Positions 1-7,052 of a stretch of 22,401 nucleotides of DNA are shown in pieces. The stretch covers positions 1 through 22,401 of the forward strand of contig CAZHBJ010000039.1 of assembly GCA_964530445.1 (NCBI GenBank), in the 5' to 3' direction. The position numbers and the translations under genes were made by a program. How positions within the stretch are numbered: the stretch's first letter is position 1; the number at the start of each line of letters is the position of its first letter. Origin of the DNA: FEN-1297 sp964530445 (GTDB lineage Bacteria; Bacteroidota; Ignavibacteria; Ignavibacteriales; Ignavibacteriaceae). The notes beneath the pieces were generated by a model, which did not search any database, was not told the origin of the DNA, and saw only the letters and a list, made by a program, of their open reading frames with translations.

Positions 1-291
1 TTCATTTGCTTTAGTTACATTTAAATGGAAAGCTTTTCTATCTTCAATTGCACAATAAATTTCCTGTAAATGAAGTTCATCCGGTTTCTTTTTAATTAAA
101 AATCCGCCAGTAGGCCCGTAAGTGCTTTCAACAATATCATTCTTTACAAGCATAGATAATATTTTCCTAAGTTTTGAAGCATTTATCCCCACATGCTCTG
201 ATATTTCAGAACTGGATCTTGGCTGTGGGTATGAACTTGAGAGAAAACAAAGTGCTTTTACAGCCGTTGATAATTTTGTTGAAGCCGACAT
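1..291 (-). CDS. Rrf2 family transcriptional regulator (N-terminal part, cut by window edge)
   Basis: The gene starts at ATG 291-289 and reads 97 codons leftwards to base 1 without a stop, so the C-terminus lies outside the window. The product begins MSASTKLSTAVKALCFLS. A winged helix-turn-helix follows at about residues 26-66, with EISEHVGINASKLRKIL as recognition helices and the wing STYGPTGGFLI, which is the GxxGG signature of the Rrf2 family (IscR, NsrR, CymR relatives). In family members that carry an iron-sulfur cluster the three cysteines fall after about residue 90, so this window cannot show whether one is bound. No Shine-Dalgarno sequence is visible. A promoter and a perfect 10-bp dyad lie just upstream, suggesting autorepression. 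The gene is divergent from the lysine aminotransferase gene. Family assignment is firm from the motif; the regulon and signal are unknown. Confidence 0.85.
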   Translation of the reverse strand, partial: MSASTKLSTAVKALCFLSSSYPQPRSSSEISEHVGINASKLRKILSMLVKNDIVESTYGPTGGFLIKKKPDELHLQEIYCAIEDRKAFHLNVTKANE

Positions 292-299
292 AAATTATT

Positions 300-328
300 T
301 TAATTGTTATAGTAAGTGTAACAATTAA
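300..328. promoter_or_regulatory. 10-bp perfect inverted repeat, probable Rrf2 operator
   Basis: TTAATTGTTA (300-309) and TAACAATTAA (319-328) are exact reverse complements separated by 9 bases. The 29-bp dyad ends 9 bases before the Rrf2 start codon and covers the candidate -10 element of that gene. Long palindromes of about 25-30 bp are the usual operators of dimeric Rrf2 proteins. The dyad is visible in the sequence; its role as an autoregulatory operator is inferred. Confidence 0.55.
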
Positions 329-343
329 TTATTCAAATATCAA
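315..343 (-). promoter_or_regulatory. candidate promoter of the Rrf2 regulator gene
   Basis: On the minus strand TTGATA (343-338) and TACACT (320-315) are spaced by 17 bases, matching the general -35/-10 pattern. The TACACT box lies inside the 300-328 dyad, so a bound repressor would block it. A start site near 308 would leave a 5' leader of about 17 bases, consistent with the missing Shine-Dalgarno sequence. There is no Bacteroidota-type TAnnTTTG box at a proper distance on this strand. Confidence 0.35.
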
Positions 344-385
344 CTGTTTTGGCAATTTTTTACACTATTAACTTTATATTTCTTA

Positions 386-416
386 TTGATACTGGAGAAT
401 AATTTACTTAAATTTG
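386..416 (+). promoter_or_regulatory. candidate Bacteroidota-type promoter of lat (TTG-N20-TAAATTTG)
   Basis: TTG at 386-388 and TAAATTTG at 409-416 are separated by 20 bases and match the published Bacteroidota consensus TTG-N(17-23)-TAnnTTTG exactly. Transcription would start near 423 and leave a leader of about 180 bases before the lat start codon at 605. I found no known riboswitch fold in that leader. The rest of the 292-604 gap holds only the Rrf2 promoter and dyad. Confidence 0.5.
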
Positions 417-604
417 TCCCGAATTTTGAATTACAAATTAGTTATGTTAAAATTTATTAATTTTTGGGAAGTTACCGGATTTAAAAATTTAAGGAGTTAC
501 TTTATCTCCCGCTTCGAAAACGTATTTTAAATTTCCTGCCCCTTTTCTTGTCTTATAATTTAGTTCAATTTTTACCTTATTCTTATAGAAAACCGGAGAA
601 TTTT

Positions 605-1975
605 ATGAATAATAATATTTTTAAAAATAGCAACAACGTTTTATACGAATCAAATAATGTATTGCCTTCAAATGTACACGATGTTATCGGAAAATATATG
701 CTTGCAGACGGATTTAATTTTGTACTTGATCTGGGAAAAAGCAAAGGGACTAAAATAGTAGATGCAAAAACCGGCAATGAATATTTGGACTTTTTTACAT
801 TTTTTGCTTCTTCAGCATTAGGAATGAACCATCCAAAACTTAGTACGGAAGCCGTAAAAAATGAGCTTATAAATGCTGCAGTTAATAAACCTTCTAATTC
901 TGACATATATACAATTCAAATGGCCGAATTTGTTGAGACTTTTGCAAGATTAGCAAAACCTGATTATATGAAACATTTATTCTTTATATCAGGCGGAGCA
1001 TTGGCCGTAGAAAACGGATTGAAAGTAGCTTTCGATTGGAAAGTTCAAAAGAATTTTATGAAAGGAATAAAAGAAGAAAAAGGACACCAGGTAATTCACT
1101 TTAAGCAGGCTTTTCACGGTCGCAGCGGTTATACTTTATCGCTAACAAATACAGAACCTAATAAAATAAAATATTTCCCTAAGTTTAACTGGCCGAGAAT
1201 AATTAATCCTACGGTTAAATTTCCAATAGAAGATAATTTACAAGAAATTATTAAACTTGAAAACCAGGCAATTCAGGAAATAAAATCTGCTATAAAAAAT
1301 AATCCTGATGATATTGCTGTTATAATACTTGAACCTATTCAGGGTGAAGGCGGAGATAACTTTTTCCGTAAAGAATTTTTTGAAAGTTTAAGACAAATTG
1401 CCGATGAAAATGAAATTCTGCTTATGTTCGATGAAGTACAAACAGGATTCGGCTTAACTGGCAAAATGTGGGCTTCTGAATATTACGTAAAACCTGATAT
1501 TATTTCTTTTGGTAAGAAAGCACAGGTCTGCGGAATTATGGTTAGTGATAGGATTGATGATGTAGCCGAGAACTGCTTTAATAAATCCAGTAGGATTAAT
1601 TCTACATGGGGGGCAAATTTAACGGACATGGTAAGATCAAAACATATTATGGAAATTATGGAAGAAGAAAACCTTGTCGAAAATTCAAAAGAAAAAGGTA
1701 AATATTTATTACAAAACCTTTATGAAATTCAAAAAGAATTTCCGTCATTAATCAGTAATGCACGCGGTTTGGGGTTAATGTGTTCATTCGATCTTCCCGA
1801 TCCTAAATTAAGAAATGATTTCCGTGAAAAATGCTTTGAAGAAAAACTCCTAATTTTAGGCTGCGGCGAAAAATCAATTAGATTCAGACCTCCGTTAAAT
1901 GTTACAAAGGATGCTCTAGATAAAGGCTTGAATATAATTAAAAAAGTATTATTTTTACTTACATCAAATAATTAA
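605..1975 (+). CDS. lat: L-lysine 6-transaminase (class III, PLP-dependent)
   Basis: The enzyme would transfer the epsilon-amino group of lysine to 2-oxoglutarate, giving 2-aminoadipate 6-semialdehyde and glutamate (lysine catabolism). The 456-residue product matches the lysine aminotransferase subgroup: VHDVIGKYMLADGFNFVLDL near the N-terminus, FFASSALGMNHP, EPIQGEGGDNFF (the substrate-switch Glu region), DEVQTGFG at about residue 276 and the PLP lysine in SFGKKAQVCG at about residue 304. The open frame extends upstream to a TTG at 548, but ATG 605 is preferred: GGAGAA sits 4 bases before it, homologues start close to VHDVIGKYM, and the upstream residues look unlike coding sequence. It has its own promoter and a terminator after its stop. 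A related class III aminotransferase acting on another diamine is possible but less likely. Confidence 0.85.
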   Translation: MNNNIFKNSNNVLYESNNVLPSNVHDVIGKYMLADGFNFVLDLGKSKGTKIVDAKTGNEYLDFFTFFASSALGMNHPKLSTEAVKNELINAAVNKPSNSDIYTIQMAEFVETFARLAKPDYMKHLFFISGGALAVENGLKVAFDWKVQKNFMKGIKEEKGHQVIHFKQAFHGRSGYTLSLTNTEPNKIKYFPKFNWPRIINPTVKFPIEDNLQEIIKLENQAIQEIKSAIKNNPDDIAVIILEPIQGEGGDNFFRKEFFESLRQIADENEILLMFDEVQTGFGLTGKMWASEYYVKPDIISFGKKAQVCGIMVSDRIDDVAENCFNKSSRINSTWGANLTDMVRSKHIMEIMEEENLVENSKEKGKYLLQNLYEIQKEFPSLISNARGLGLMCSFDLPDPKLRNDFREKCFEEKLLILGCGEKSIRFRPPLNVTKDALDKGLNIIKKVLFLLTSNN

Positions 1976-2002
1976 AATATTTTTTTAACTACTTGCATGA
2001 TG

Positions 2003-2020
2003 TCCCGCCTTTTGGCGGGA
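2003..2020 (+). terminator. hairpin terminator after lat
   Basis: TCCCGCC (2003-2009) pairs with GGCGGGA (2014-2020) around a TTTT loop, giving a GC-rich 7-bp stem in an AT-rich gap, followed by TTATCATTTT. It lies 27 bases after the lat stop and only 17 bases before the rsmI start, so rsmI must rely on readthrough or on an unseen start just beyond the hairpin. The T tract is imperfect. Confidence 0.6.
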
Positions 2021-2037
2021 TTATCATTTTAAATTAA

Positions 2038-2721
2038 ATGGAAAATAAACTTTATATAATCAGTACGCCGATCGGCAATTTAAAAGATATTACTTTTAGA
2101 GCTGTCGATATATTAAGGGAAGTAAATTTTATTGCGTGCGAAGATACGCGCATAACATCGTTTTTATTAAGTCATTACGACATTAAAAAAGAACTTGTTT
2201 CTTTTAACGCCGTAAACGAAACTTCAAAAATAAATTATGTTCTCGATAGAATCTTAAACGGCGAATCTTGTGCTCTTGTCTCAGATGCCGGTACCCCTGG
2301 AATCTCGGATCCCGGTGTAAGATTAATTTCATCGGCAATAAAAAAAGAAATTTCTATCGAACCGGTCCCCGGTGTAACAGCAGCAATTACAGCCATTTCT
2401 ATCAGCGGGCTGCCTACGGACAGTTTTTTATTTGAAGGGTTTCTGCCTTTAAAAAAAGGACGAAAGAAAAAGCTTAACCGACTTACGGAAGAAGACAGAA
2501 CAATTATTCTTTATGAATCGACTTACAGAATTGAAAAGCTTTTAAATGAATTATCAGAAATAATGCCGGAAAGATTTATTGTTGTTTGCCGTGAGCTAAC
2601 TAAAAAATTTGAAGAAGTCTGGCGAGGAACATCCGTAAAATTGTGCAGCGAATTAAAAGATAGGGTTACAAAAGGTGAATTTGTAGTATTAATAGCCCCT
2701 AAAAATTGGGAAGAAAGGTAA
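2038..2721 (+). CDS. rsmI: 16S rRNA (cytidine-1402-2'-O)-methyltransferase RsmI
   Basis: RsmI uses S-adenosylmethionine to 2'-O-methylate C1402 in the decoding centre of 16S rRNA. The 227 residues show the SAM/tetrapyrrole methylase fold with LYIISTPIGNLKDIT (5-19), ACEDTR (33-38), SDAGTPGISDPG (82-93), PVPGVTAAITAISISGLP (109-126) and FLPLKKGRKKK. It is shorter than the E. coli protein (about 286 residues) because it ends soon after the methylase domain, which is common in this phylum. The ATG at 2038 has no Shine-Dalgarno sequence and sits 17 bases after a hairpin. The last codons double as the left arm of the terminator at 2703-2742. It converges on apt. Confidence 0.95.
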   Translation: MENKLYIISTPIGNLKDITFRAVDILREVNFIACEDTRITSFLLSHYDIKKELVSFNAVNETSKINYVLDRILNGESCALVSDAGTPGISDPGVRLISSAIKKEISIEPVPGVTAAITAISISGLPTDSFLFEGFLPLKKGRKKKLNRLTEEDRTIILYESTYRIEKLLNELSEIMPERFIVVCRELTKKFEEVWRGTSVKLCSELKDRVTKGEFVVLIAPKNWEER

Positions 2722-2742
2722 CCAATATTTTCTTCCCAATTT
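2703..2742. terminator. bidirectional terminator overlapping the rsmI 3' end
   Basis: AAATTGGGAAGAAA (2703-2716) and TTTCTTCCCAATTT (2729-2742) form a perfect 14-bp stem with a 12-base loop. The left arm lies inside the last codons of rsmI, before its stop at 2719-2721. Read on the minus strand the stem is followed by TTTTTAGG, a good U tract for terminating the apt transcript, whose stop is only 12 bases away. In the plus direction the tail is weaker. Confidence 0.75.
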
Positions 2743-2753
2743 CTATAAAAATA

Positions 2754-3284
2754 TCAATCCTCGGTTTCGTATTGAATTAAAGATTTTACATCATAATTTT
2801 TTAGCTTTTCTCTTCCTTCTAAATTCAATAATTCGACTATAAAAGATATTTGGACTACTTCCCCGCCAAGTTTTTCTATTAAATTTGCTGCAGCTCTCGC
2901 CGTTCCGCCCGTAGCTAAAAGATCGTCATGAAGAAGAACTTTTTCACCCAACTTAATAGCATCTTTATGAATTTCAATTGTATCAGTTCCATATTCAAGT
3001 GCATAAGTTGCCGATTCTTTTTCTGCCGGAAGTTTACCCGGTTTTCTTATGGGGACAAAACCGGCATTTAATTTTTCAGCTAGCAGTGAACCGAAAATAA
3101 AACCACGGGCTTCTATACCCACAACTTTTTTAATATTTAGATTTTTAGAATAGCTATAAAGCGAATCTAAAGTTGATTTTAATGCAATGGGATCTTGAAG
3201 CAATGTAGTAATATCTCTGAACATAATTCCCTTTTTAGGAAAATCTTTTATTCCCCTAATATATTTTTTTAAGTCATCAGCCAT
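2754..3284 (-). CDS. apt: adenine phosphoribosyltransferase
   Basis: Converts adenine and PRPP to AMP and pyrophosphate in cytosolic purine salvage. The 176-residue length is typical. Visible signatures are GIKDFPKKGIMFRDIT (11-26), GIEARGFIFG (56-65), PIRKPGKLP (78-86) and the PRPP-binding loop VLLHDDLLATGGTA (116-129) with its acidic pair and TGGT. The start is set by GAGGA five bases before the ATG, one of the few clear Shine-Dalgarno sites in this run. It follows the crotonase gene by 11 bases, so the two are probably cotranscribed, and it ends at the shared terminator with rsmI. Confidence 0.96.
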   Translation of the reverse strand: MADDLKKYIRGIKDFPKKGIMFRDITTLLQDPIALKSTLDSLYSYSKNLNIKKVVGIEARGFIFGSLLAEKLNAGFVPIRKPGKLPAEKESATYALEYGTDTIEIHKDAIKLGEKVLLHDDLLATGGTARAAANLIEKLGGEVVQISFIVELLNLEGREKLKNYDVKSLIQYETED

Positions 3285-3295
3285 TTTATCCTCTT

Positions 3296-4048
3296 TTATT
3301 TTTTGAGAAAATTGTTAAGACCGTTTTGGAAATCAACCGTTGACCGGCTAATTGTATTTAATTTAACACAATAGTCAACCGCTTGCTTAACATTAAGATT
3401 TGAAATTGATTGAATCATTTTTTTTGTAGTTTTCATACTGTAATCGGAGTATTGTGCAAGCTGATTAGCAAGGTTTTTTGCTTCAGTCAAAACATTATCA
3501 GCTAAAGCATCAACAAGTCCGATATCGAAAGCTCTTTTACCATCTATAATCTCACCGGTTAAAAGCATTTTTTTTGCTTTTCCTTCCCCTATCTTTTTTA
3601 TTAAGAAGATGGAAACAATAGCAGGAATGAATCCGATTTTTACCTCGGAGTATCCGAATTTGGAATGATCACTATCGGCAGTAATAAAATCACAAACACC
3701 GGCAAGACCACATCCGCCGGCAATAGCTGCTCCGTTTACCGCTGCAATTGTTGGTTTAGTAAATTCATAAATTTTTAAGAATAATTCCGCAAGTATTTCC
3801 GAATCTCTTTCATTATCCTTTGAAGAATAATTTCGCAGATCATTTAAGTAAGCTAAATCCGCACCCGCACAAAAACTTTTTCCTGCTCCTGTTATTATTA
3901 GAAATCTTATCTTTTCATTTTTTTCAATTATATCCAGCTGATCAACAATTTCCTTTACCATAATAGGATGAAGTGCATTTCTCTTTTCGGGTCTATTTAA
4001 TGTTAATATCCCGGTAAAATTATCTTCAAAATATTTAATCATTTCCAT
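3296..4048 (-). CDS. enoyl-CoA hydratase/isomerase family protein (crotonase fold)
   Basis: A 250-residue crotonase-superfamily protein acting on acyl-CoA thioesters. It shows LNRPEKRNALHP (17-28), the first oxyanion-hole segment SFCAGADL (58-65) and the second, AAVNGAAIAGGCGLA (102-116). Of the two catalytic glutamates of rat enoyl-CoA hydratase, the first (Glu144, in GGGCEL) is Gly114 here and the second (Glu164) is kept as Glu135 in FGYSEVKIGFIPA. It is therefore probably not a plain syn-hydratase; an isomerase, a methylglutaconyl-CoA-hydratase-like or another single-glutamate activity fits better. The start could be M1 or M3. It lies between a PAP2-like gene and apt, with no other beta-oxidation gene adjacent. 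Confidence 0.85.
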   Translation of the reverse strand: MEMIKYFEDNFTGILTLNRPEKRNALHPIMVKEIVDQLDIIEKNEKIRFLIITGAGKSFCAGADLAYLNDLRNYSSKDNERDSEILAELFLKIYEFTKPTIAAVNGAAIAGGCGLAGVCDFITADSDHSKFGYSEVKIGFIPAIVSIFLIKKIGEGKAKKMLLTGEIIDGKRAFDIGLVDALADNVLTEAKNLANQLAQYSDYSMKTTKKMIQSISNLNVKQAVDYCVKLNTISRSTVDFQNGLNNFLKK

Positions 4049-4072
4049 GTTTTAATTCTGTATATATTTTCG

Positions 4073-4678
4073 TTAACCGTTAAACCATTTTAGTATTAAG
4101 AATAACTGCAAATAGGTTGAGACAAATCCGAATACTATTCCTGCTGTTACCTGATAAATATTGTGGCATTTAAGTTTAATTCTCGACCATCCTACTAAAA
4201 ATACGATTATGCTAAAAAATACTCCCGCAAGACCTGTAACGAATATCAAAGCTGACAGGGCTCCCGAGGCTCCGATAGTATGTACGCTTATTTTCCAATA
4301 TTTATTAATAAGAACGACAATTATTGTATTGGAAATATAACAAAACCAAAACGCGATTGAAAGAATGTTTACCTTTGCAGCTATTAAAATCAAAATTCCT
4401 AAAGCATAAAAAACAACGGAAATTAAAAAAGGAACGGTTCTTTCCTCTTTAATTGATGCATCCAGGTCGATGAGTTTGCCTTTATTTCTGAAAAACAAGA
4501 ATAATATAACAGGTAAAGCAAATCCGAAAAATAATGCGGTAAGTATTGTAATAATTTTTTTATTTAATTCTTGTTCCTGTGTTAACGCAAAATAAATAAA
4601 AATTATTATTGTGAATGACGGAGGTACAAATATTGTAGAAATAATTCTGGCAATTTTATAGGATAAAGCTTTTTTCAA
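4073..4678 (-). CDS. PAP2-like integral membrane protein
   Basis: The 201-residue protein is largely hydrophobic, with about six membrane segments. Degenerate lipid-phosphatase (PAP2) motifs are in the right order: DLDASIKEERTVPF (71-84), KISVHTIGASGALSAL (129-144, SxH plus Gly) and WSRIKLKCHNIYQV (164-177, SRx5H). The aspartate that normally follows the motif-3 histidine is Gln176, and motif 1 lacks its usual lysine, so either catalysis is altered or the active site is degenerate. A role on undecaprenyl or phospholipid phosphates is only a family-level guess. The start is TTG 4678: no ATG lies near it, and no Shine-Dalgarno sequence is present. It follows dusB by 56 bases. Confidence 0.7.
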   Translation of the reverse strand: MKKALSYKIARIISTIFVPPSFTIIIFIYFALTQEQELNKKIITILTALFFGFALPVILFLFFRNKGKLIDLDASIKEERTVPFLISVVFYALGILILIAAKVNILSIAFWFCYISNTIIVVLINKYWKISVHTIGASGALSALIFVTGLAGVFFSIIVFLVGWSRIKLKCHNIYQVTAGIVFGFVSTYLQLFLILKWFNG

Positions 4679-4734
4679 TTTAATACTATTGCAAGAAATT
4701 ACTAGAGAATACTAATGCGATTATTTAAACTATA

Positions 4735-5721
4735 TTACACAGCTACTTTAAAATTATCCAGTTCTTCCAAATATTTTAACAGTATATCTTCTACTAGTTT
4801 GTATTCATATACCTGCATAAGCTGATTGCGAACATTAGACGCACTATGCAAGCCTTTCAAATAGCCGGAATAAAATTTTCTGTGTTCAAGTACTGCTCTT
4901 TTTTCCCCTTTTATATTAATTGCCAGGTAAAGATGTCTTAAACAAGATTTTATTCTAATCTCTTCATCAATCTTAGATGAAATAGTTCCGCTATTTATCA
5001 ATTCTTTTGCTTCTTTAAATATCCAGGGGTTACCTATTGCACCCCGGGCAATCATAACTCCGTCGGCACCGGTTTCATCAAACGCTTTTATTACGTCATA
5101 AGCGGTTAATACATTTCCGTTAAGCACTACAGGAATATTTACGACCTCTTTAATTTTAGGAATCCAGTTCCAGTCAGCTTCACCTTTATGCCCCATGGCG
5201 CGAGTACGGCAGTGAACGGTTAATGCTTGAACACCGATATCTTCCATCCTTTTAGCAACTTCCAAAATTTTTATATTGCTGCTGTCCCAGCCAAGCCGCG
5301 TTTTAACAGTTACCGGAAGATCGACAGCATCAACAACTTTTTTAACAAGCTGCTGCATATAAGGCGGATCTTTTAATAAACCTGCACCTGCTCCGTTTCC
5401 CACAACATTTTTTACCCAACAGCCTGCATTAATATCGATTAAATCGGGATTTTCTCTTTCAGCAATTTTTGCAGCACCAGCCATCGATTCGCTAGCTCCG
5501 CCGTATATTTGAATACCGACCGGCCTTTCATCATCGATAATCTTAAGCTTTTTATGGGTTTTCTCAGATTCTCTCACTAATCCTTCAGAATTAACGAATT
5601 CGGTATAAACCACATCAGCACCTAATTCTTTGCAAACCAATCTAAAGGAAATATCGGTTACATCCTCCATAGGTGCTAAAAGAACAGCTTTTTCTATATT
5701 TAAATTTCCAACCTTAAACAT
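4735..5721 (-). CDS. dusB: tRNA-dihydrouridine synthase (DusB type)
   Basis: An FMN- and NADPH-dependent enzyme that reduces uridine to dihydrouridine in tRNA. The 328-residue product has the TIM-barrel signatures LLAPMEDVTDISFR (14-27), TEFVNSEGL (40-48), GIQIYGG (69-75), the catalytic cysteine Cys101 in DINAGCWVKNVVGNGAGAG, TVKTRLGWD, LTVHCRTR and LNGNVLTAYD/MIARGAIGNPWIF near the FMN phosphate. The usual Pro after the catalytic Cys is Trp; I recall the same in other DusB groups and do not read it as a defect. A promoter candidate lies between capA and this gene. Confidence 0.93.
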   Translation of the reverse strand: MFKVGNLNIEKAVLLAPMEDVTDISFRLVCKELGADVVYTEFVNSEGLVRESEKTHKKLKIIDDERPVGIQIYGGASESMAGAAKIAERENPDLIDINAGCWVKNVVGNGAGAGLLKDPPYMQQLVKKVVDAVDLPVTVKTRLGWDSSNIKILEVAKRMEDIGVQALTVHCRTRAMGHKGEADWNWIPKIKEVVNIPVVLNGNVLTAYDVIKAFDETGADGVMIARGAIGNPWIFKEAKELINSGTISSKIDEEIRIKSCLRHLYLAINIKGEKRAVLEHRKFYSGYLKGLHSASNVRNQLMQVYEYKLVEDILLKYLEELDNFKVAV

Positions 5722-5750
5722 ATCTTCATAATTTATTTAAACATTCATTA

Positions 5751-5783
5751 CAAAAATAAGAATTAATGATGTTAAATGTTCAA
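5751..5783 (-). promoter_or_regulatory. candidate Bacteroidota-type promoter of dusB (TTG-N22-TATTTTTG)
   Basis: On the minus strand TTG (5783-5781) and TATTTTTG (5758-5751) are separated by 22 bases, an exact fit to TTG-N(17-23)-TAnnTTTG. It begins just after the capA stop codon and would start transcription near 5744, about 23 bases before the dusB ATG. This suggests dusB and the genes after it form a unit separate from capA. Confidence 0.4.
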
Positions 5784-5784
5784 T

Positions 5785-6990
5785 TCAATTTTGGATGCAT
5801 TTTAGTTTGCATTTTTTATCAAATGTATAATTGGTGTCTAAATTTTGAACAAAAATATCCTTAGTATATTTGGTTAGAATATTTTTAGTGTCGTTAAAAG
5901 CCTGATTCATTTTAAATTTATCTTTTTTGGTAAGAAATGTTAATGATGAATCAGCATCCGCTAAATGTGCAGGCAGGATATAATATCTATTCCCATCGCT
6001 TGTTTTCCCCTTATAAACCCATGTGGGTAAATAAGAAACTTTTGAAATATATACTGAATCGGTGCTAAAATTCTTAGTTATATGAATAGTTAAAATAACT
6101 CCGGCATCCGAATAACGCCATCTTTGGTTTGATAAGAAATTTCCAACCGAGTATGCTACAAAACCGGAATCTAATTTAGCATGTTTTGTCTTAAAAAAAT
6201 TAACCGGCTGTATAACATGAGGATGACCTCCTATAATTATGTCTGCTCCGTATTTTATGGTTTTGTTTACAATTGTTTTTTGATATTCGGAAGGTATTCT
6301 ACTGTATTCCCGGCCGAAATGAAAATATACAATTACAATCTCGGCACCATCATTCCTTGCGCTTAAAATATCCTTTTTAATTAAAGTTGTATCAATAATA
6401 TTAATTAGATAATTTTTATCCTTAGGAATAGGATTACCATTCGTGCCATAAGTATATGCTAACAAAGCAGTTTCCAGCCCCTTTATGTTAAATATTCTAA
6501 TAGAATCTCTATCATGCTGAGATTTAAAAGTTCCATCATAATTTATTTTATATTTATTTAATTCATGTATTGTTCGTAAAATTCCTACACTGCCTTTATC
6601 TAGAGCATGGTTATTTGCAGTGGTTATTAAATTAAACCCTAAGTTTTTAAGCGGAGCAAGGAAAGCGCTTGGTGAATTAAATAACGGATATCCTGAATAC
6701 CCCTTCTTTTTACCCGCTAAAACGGTCTCCATATTCCCAAATAAAAAATCCGATTTACTTAAATAAGGCTTTATGTAATTAAAAAAAGGATTGAAGTTAA
6801 AACTGTCTGGAGAAACTCTTGCATAGTCATACTCAACCGAATGGCACATTAAATCTCCCACAGTTGAAATGGTAATTGTAACAACAGAATCTTTTGATGA
6901 TGACTTTTCCTTCTGAAAATCATTTTGTTGTTTTATCCCGTATGTAAACAACCATAAAAAAATAGGTAAGAAAAAGTATATTTTTTTCAT
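5785..6990 (-). CDS. CapA-family exported metallophosphoesterase-like protein
   Basis: The 401-residue protein opens with MKKIYFFLPIFLWLFTYG, a signal peptide or membrane anchor. The CapA (poly-gamma-glutamate synthesis) domain covers about residues 38-310, with STVGDLMCH (43-50), FLFGNMET (82-89), TTANNHALDKGSVG (123-136), VYFHFGREY (221-229), IIGGHPHVIQP (252-262) and YSVGNFLSNQ (280-289). These Asp, Asn and His positions match the calcineurin-like metal site of the family. No capB, capC or capD neighbours exist, so polyglutamate capsule synthesis is unsupported; a cell-surface phosphoesterase or hydrolase role is a guess. The start codon directly follows the T tract of the upstream terminator, so no ribosome binding site is possible on a transcript that begins after it. 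Confidence 0.85.
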   Translation of the reverse strand: MKKIYFFLPIFLWLFTYGIKQQNDFQKEKSSSKDSVVTITISTVGDLMCHSVEYDYARVSPDSFNFNPFFNYIKPYLSKSDFLFGNMETVLAGKKKGYSGYPLFNSPSAFLAPLKNLGFNLITTANNHALDKGSVGILRTIHELNKYKINYDGTFKSQHDRDSIRIFNIKGLETALLAYTYGTNGNPIPKDKNYLINIIDTTLIKKDILSARNDGAEIVIVYFHFGREYSRIPSEYQKTIVNKTIKYGADIIIGGHPHVIQPVNFFKTKHAKLDSGFVAYSVGNFLSNQRWRYSDAGVILTIHITKNFSTDSVYISKVSYLPTWVYKGKTSDGNRYYILPAHLADADSSLTFLTKKDKFKMNQAFNDTKNILTKYTKDIFVQNLDTNYTFDKKCKLKCIQN

Positions 6991-7033
6991 AAATAAAAAA
7001 TAAGGCTGAATTATTTAAAACAATCCAGCCTTA
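6991..7033 (-). terminator. rho-independent terminator after the Hc1-like gene, abutting the capA start codon
   Basis: On the minus strand TAAGGCTGGATT (7033-7022) pairs with AATTCAGCCTTA (7012-7001) through one G-U pair around a 9-base loop. TTTTTTATTT (7000-6991) follows, a classical intrinsic terminator. The next three bases are the capA ATG. Confidence 0.85.
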
Positions 7034-7052
7034 ATTGAAAAGTAATATTATT

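Noticed and set aside
122..328. Plus-strand 68-codon open frame
   Set aside because: It lies opposite the recognisable Rrf2 regulator and has no motif of its own.
548..604. Upstream extension of lat to a TTG start at 548
   Set aside because: ATG 605 has GGAGAA 4 bases before it and fits family starts; the extension residues show no similarity I recognise.
583..906. Minus-strand 107-codon frame inside lat
   Set aside because: Antisense shadow of a well-supported aminotransferase.
4735..5721. Trp after the catalytic Cys in DusB as a defect
   Set aside because: GCWV is, as far as I recall, usual in several DusB groups, and all other motifs are intact.
5740..5773. AT-rich 10-bp bulged hairpin between capA and dusB as a terminator
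   Set aside because: Low GC, a bulge, a 13-base loop and no T tract; it coincides with the dusB promoter candidate.
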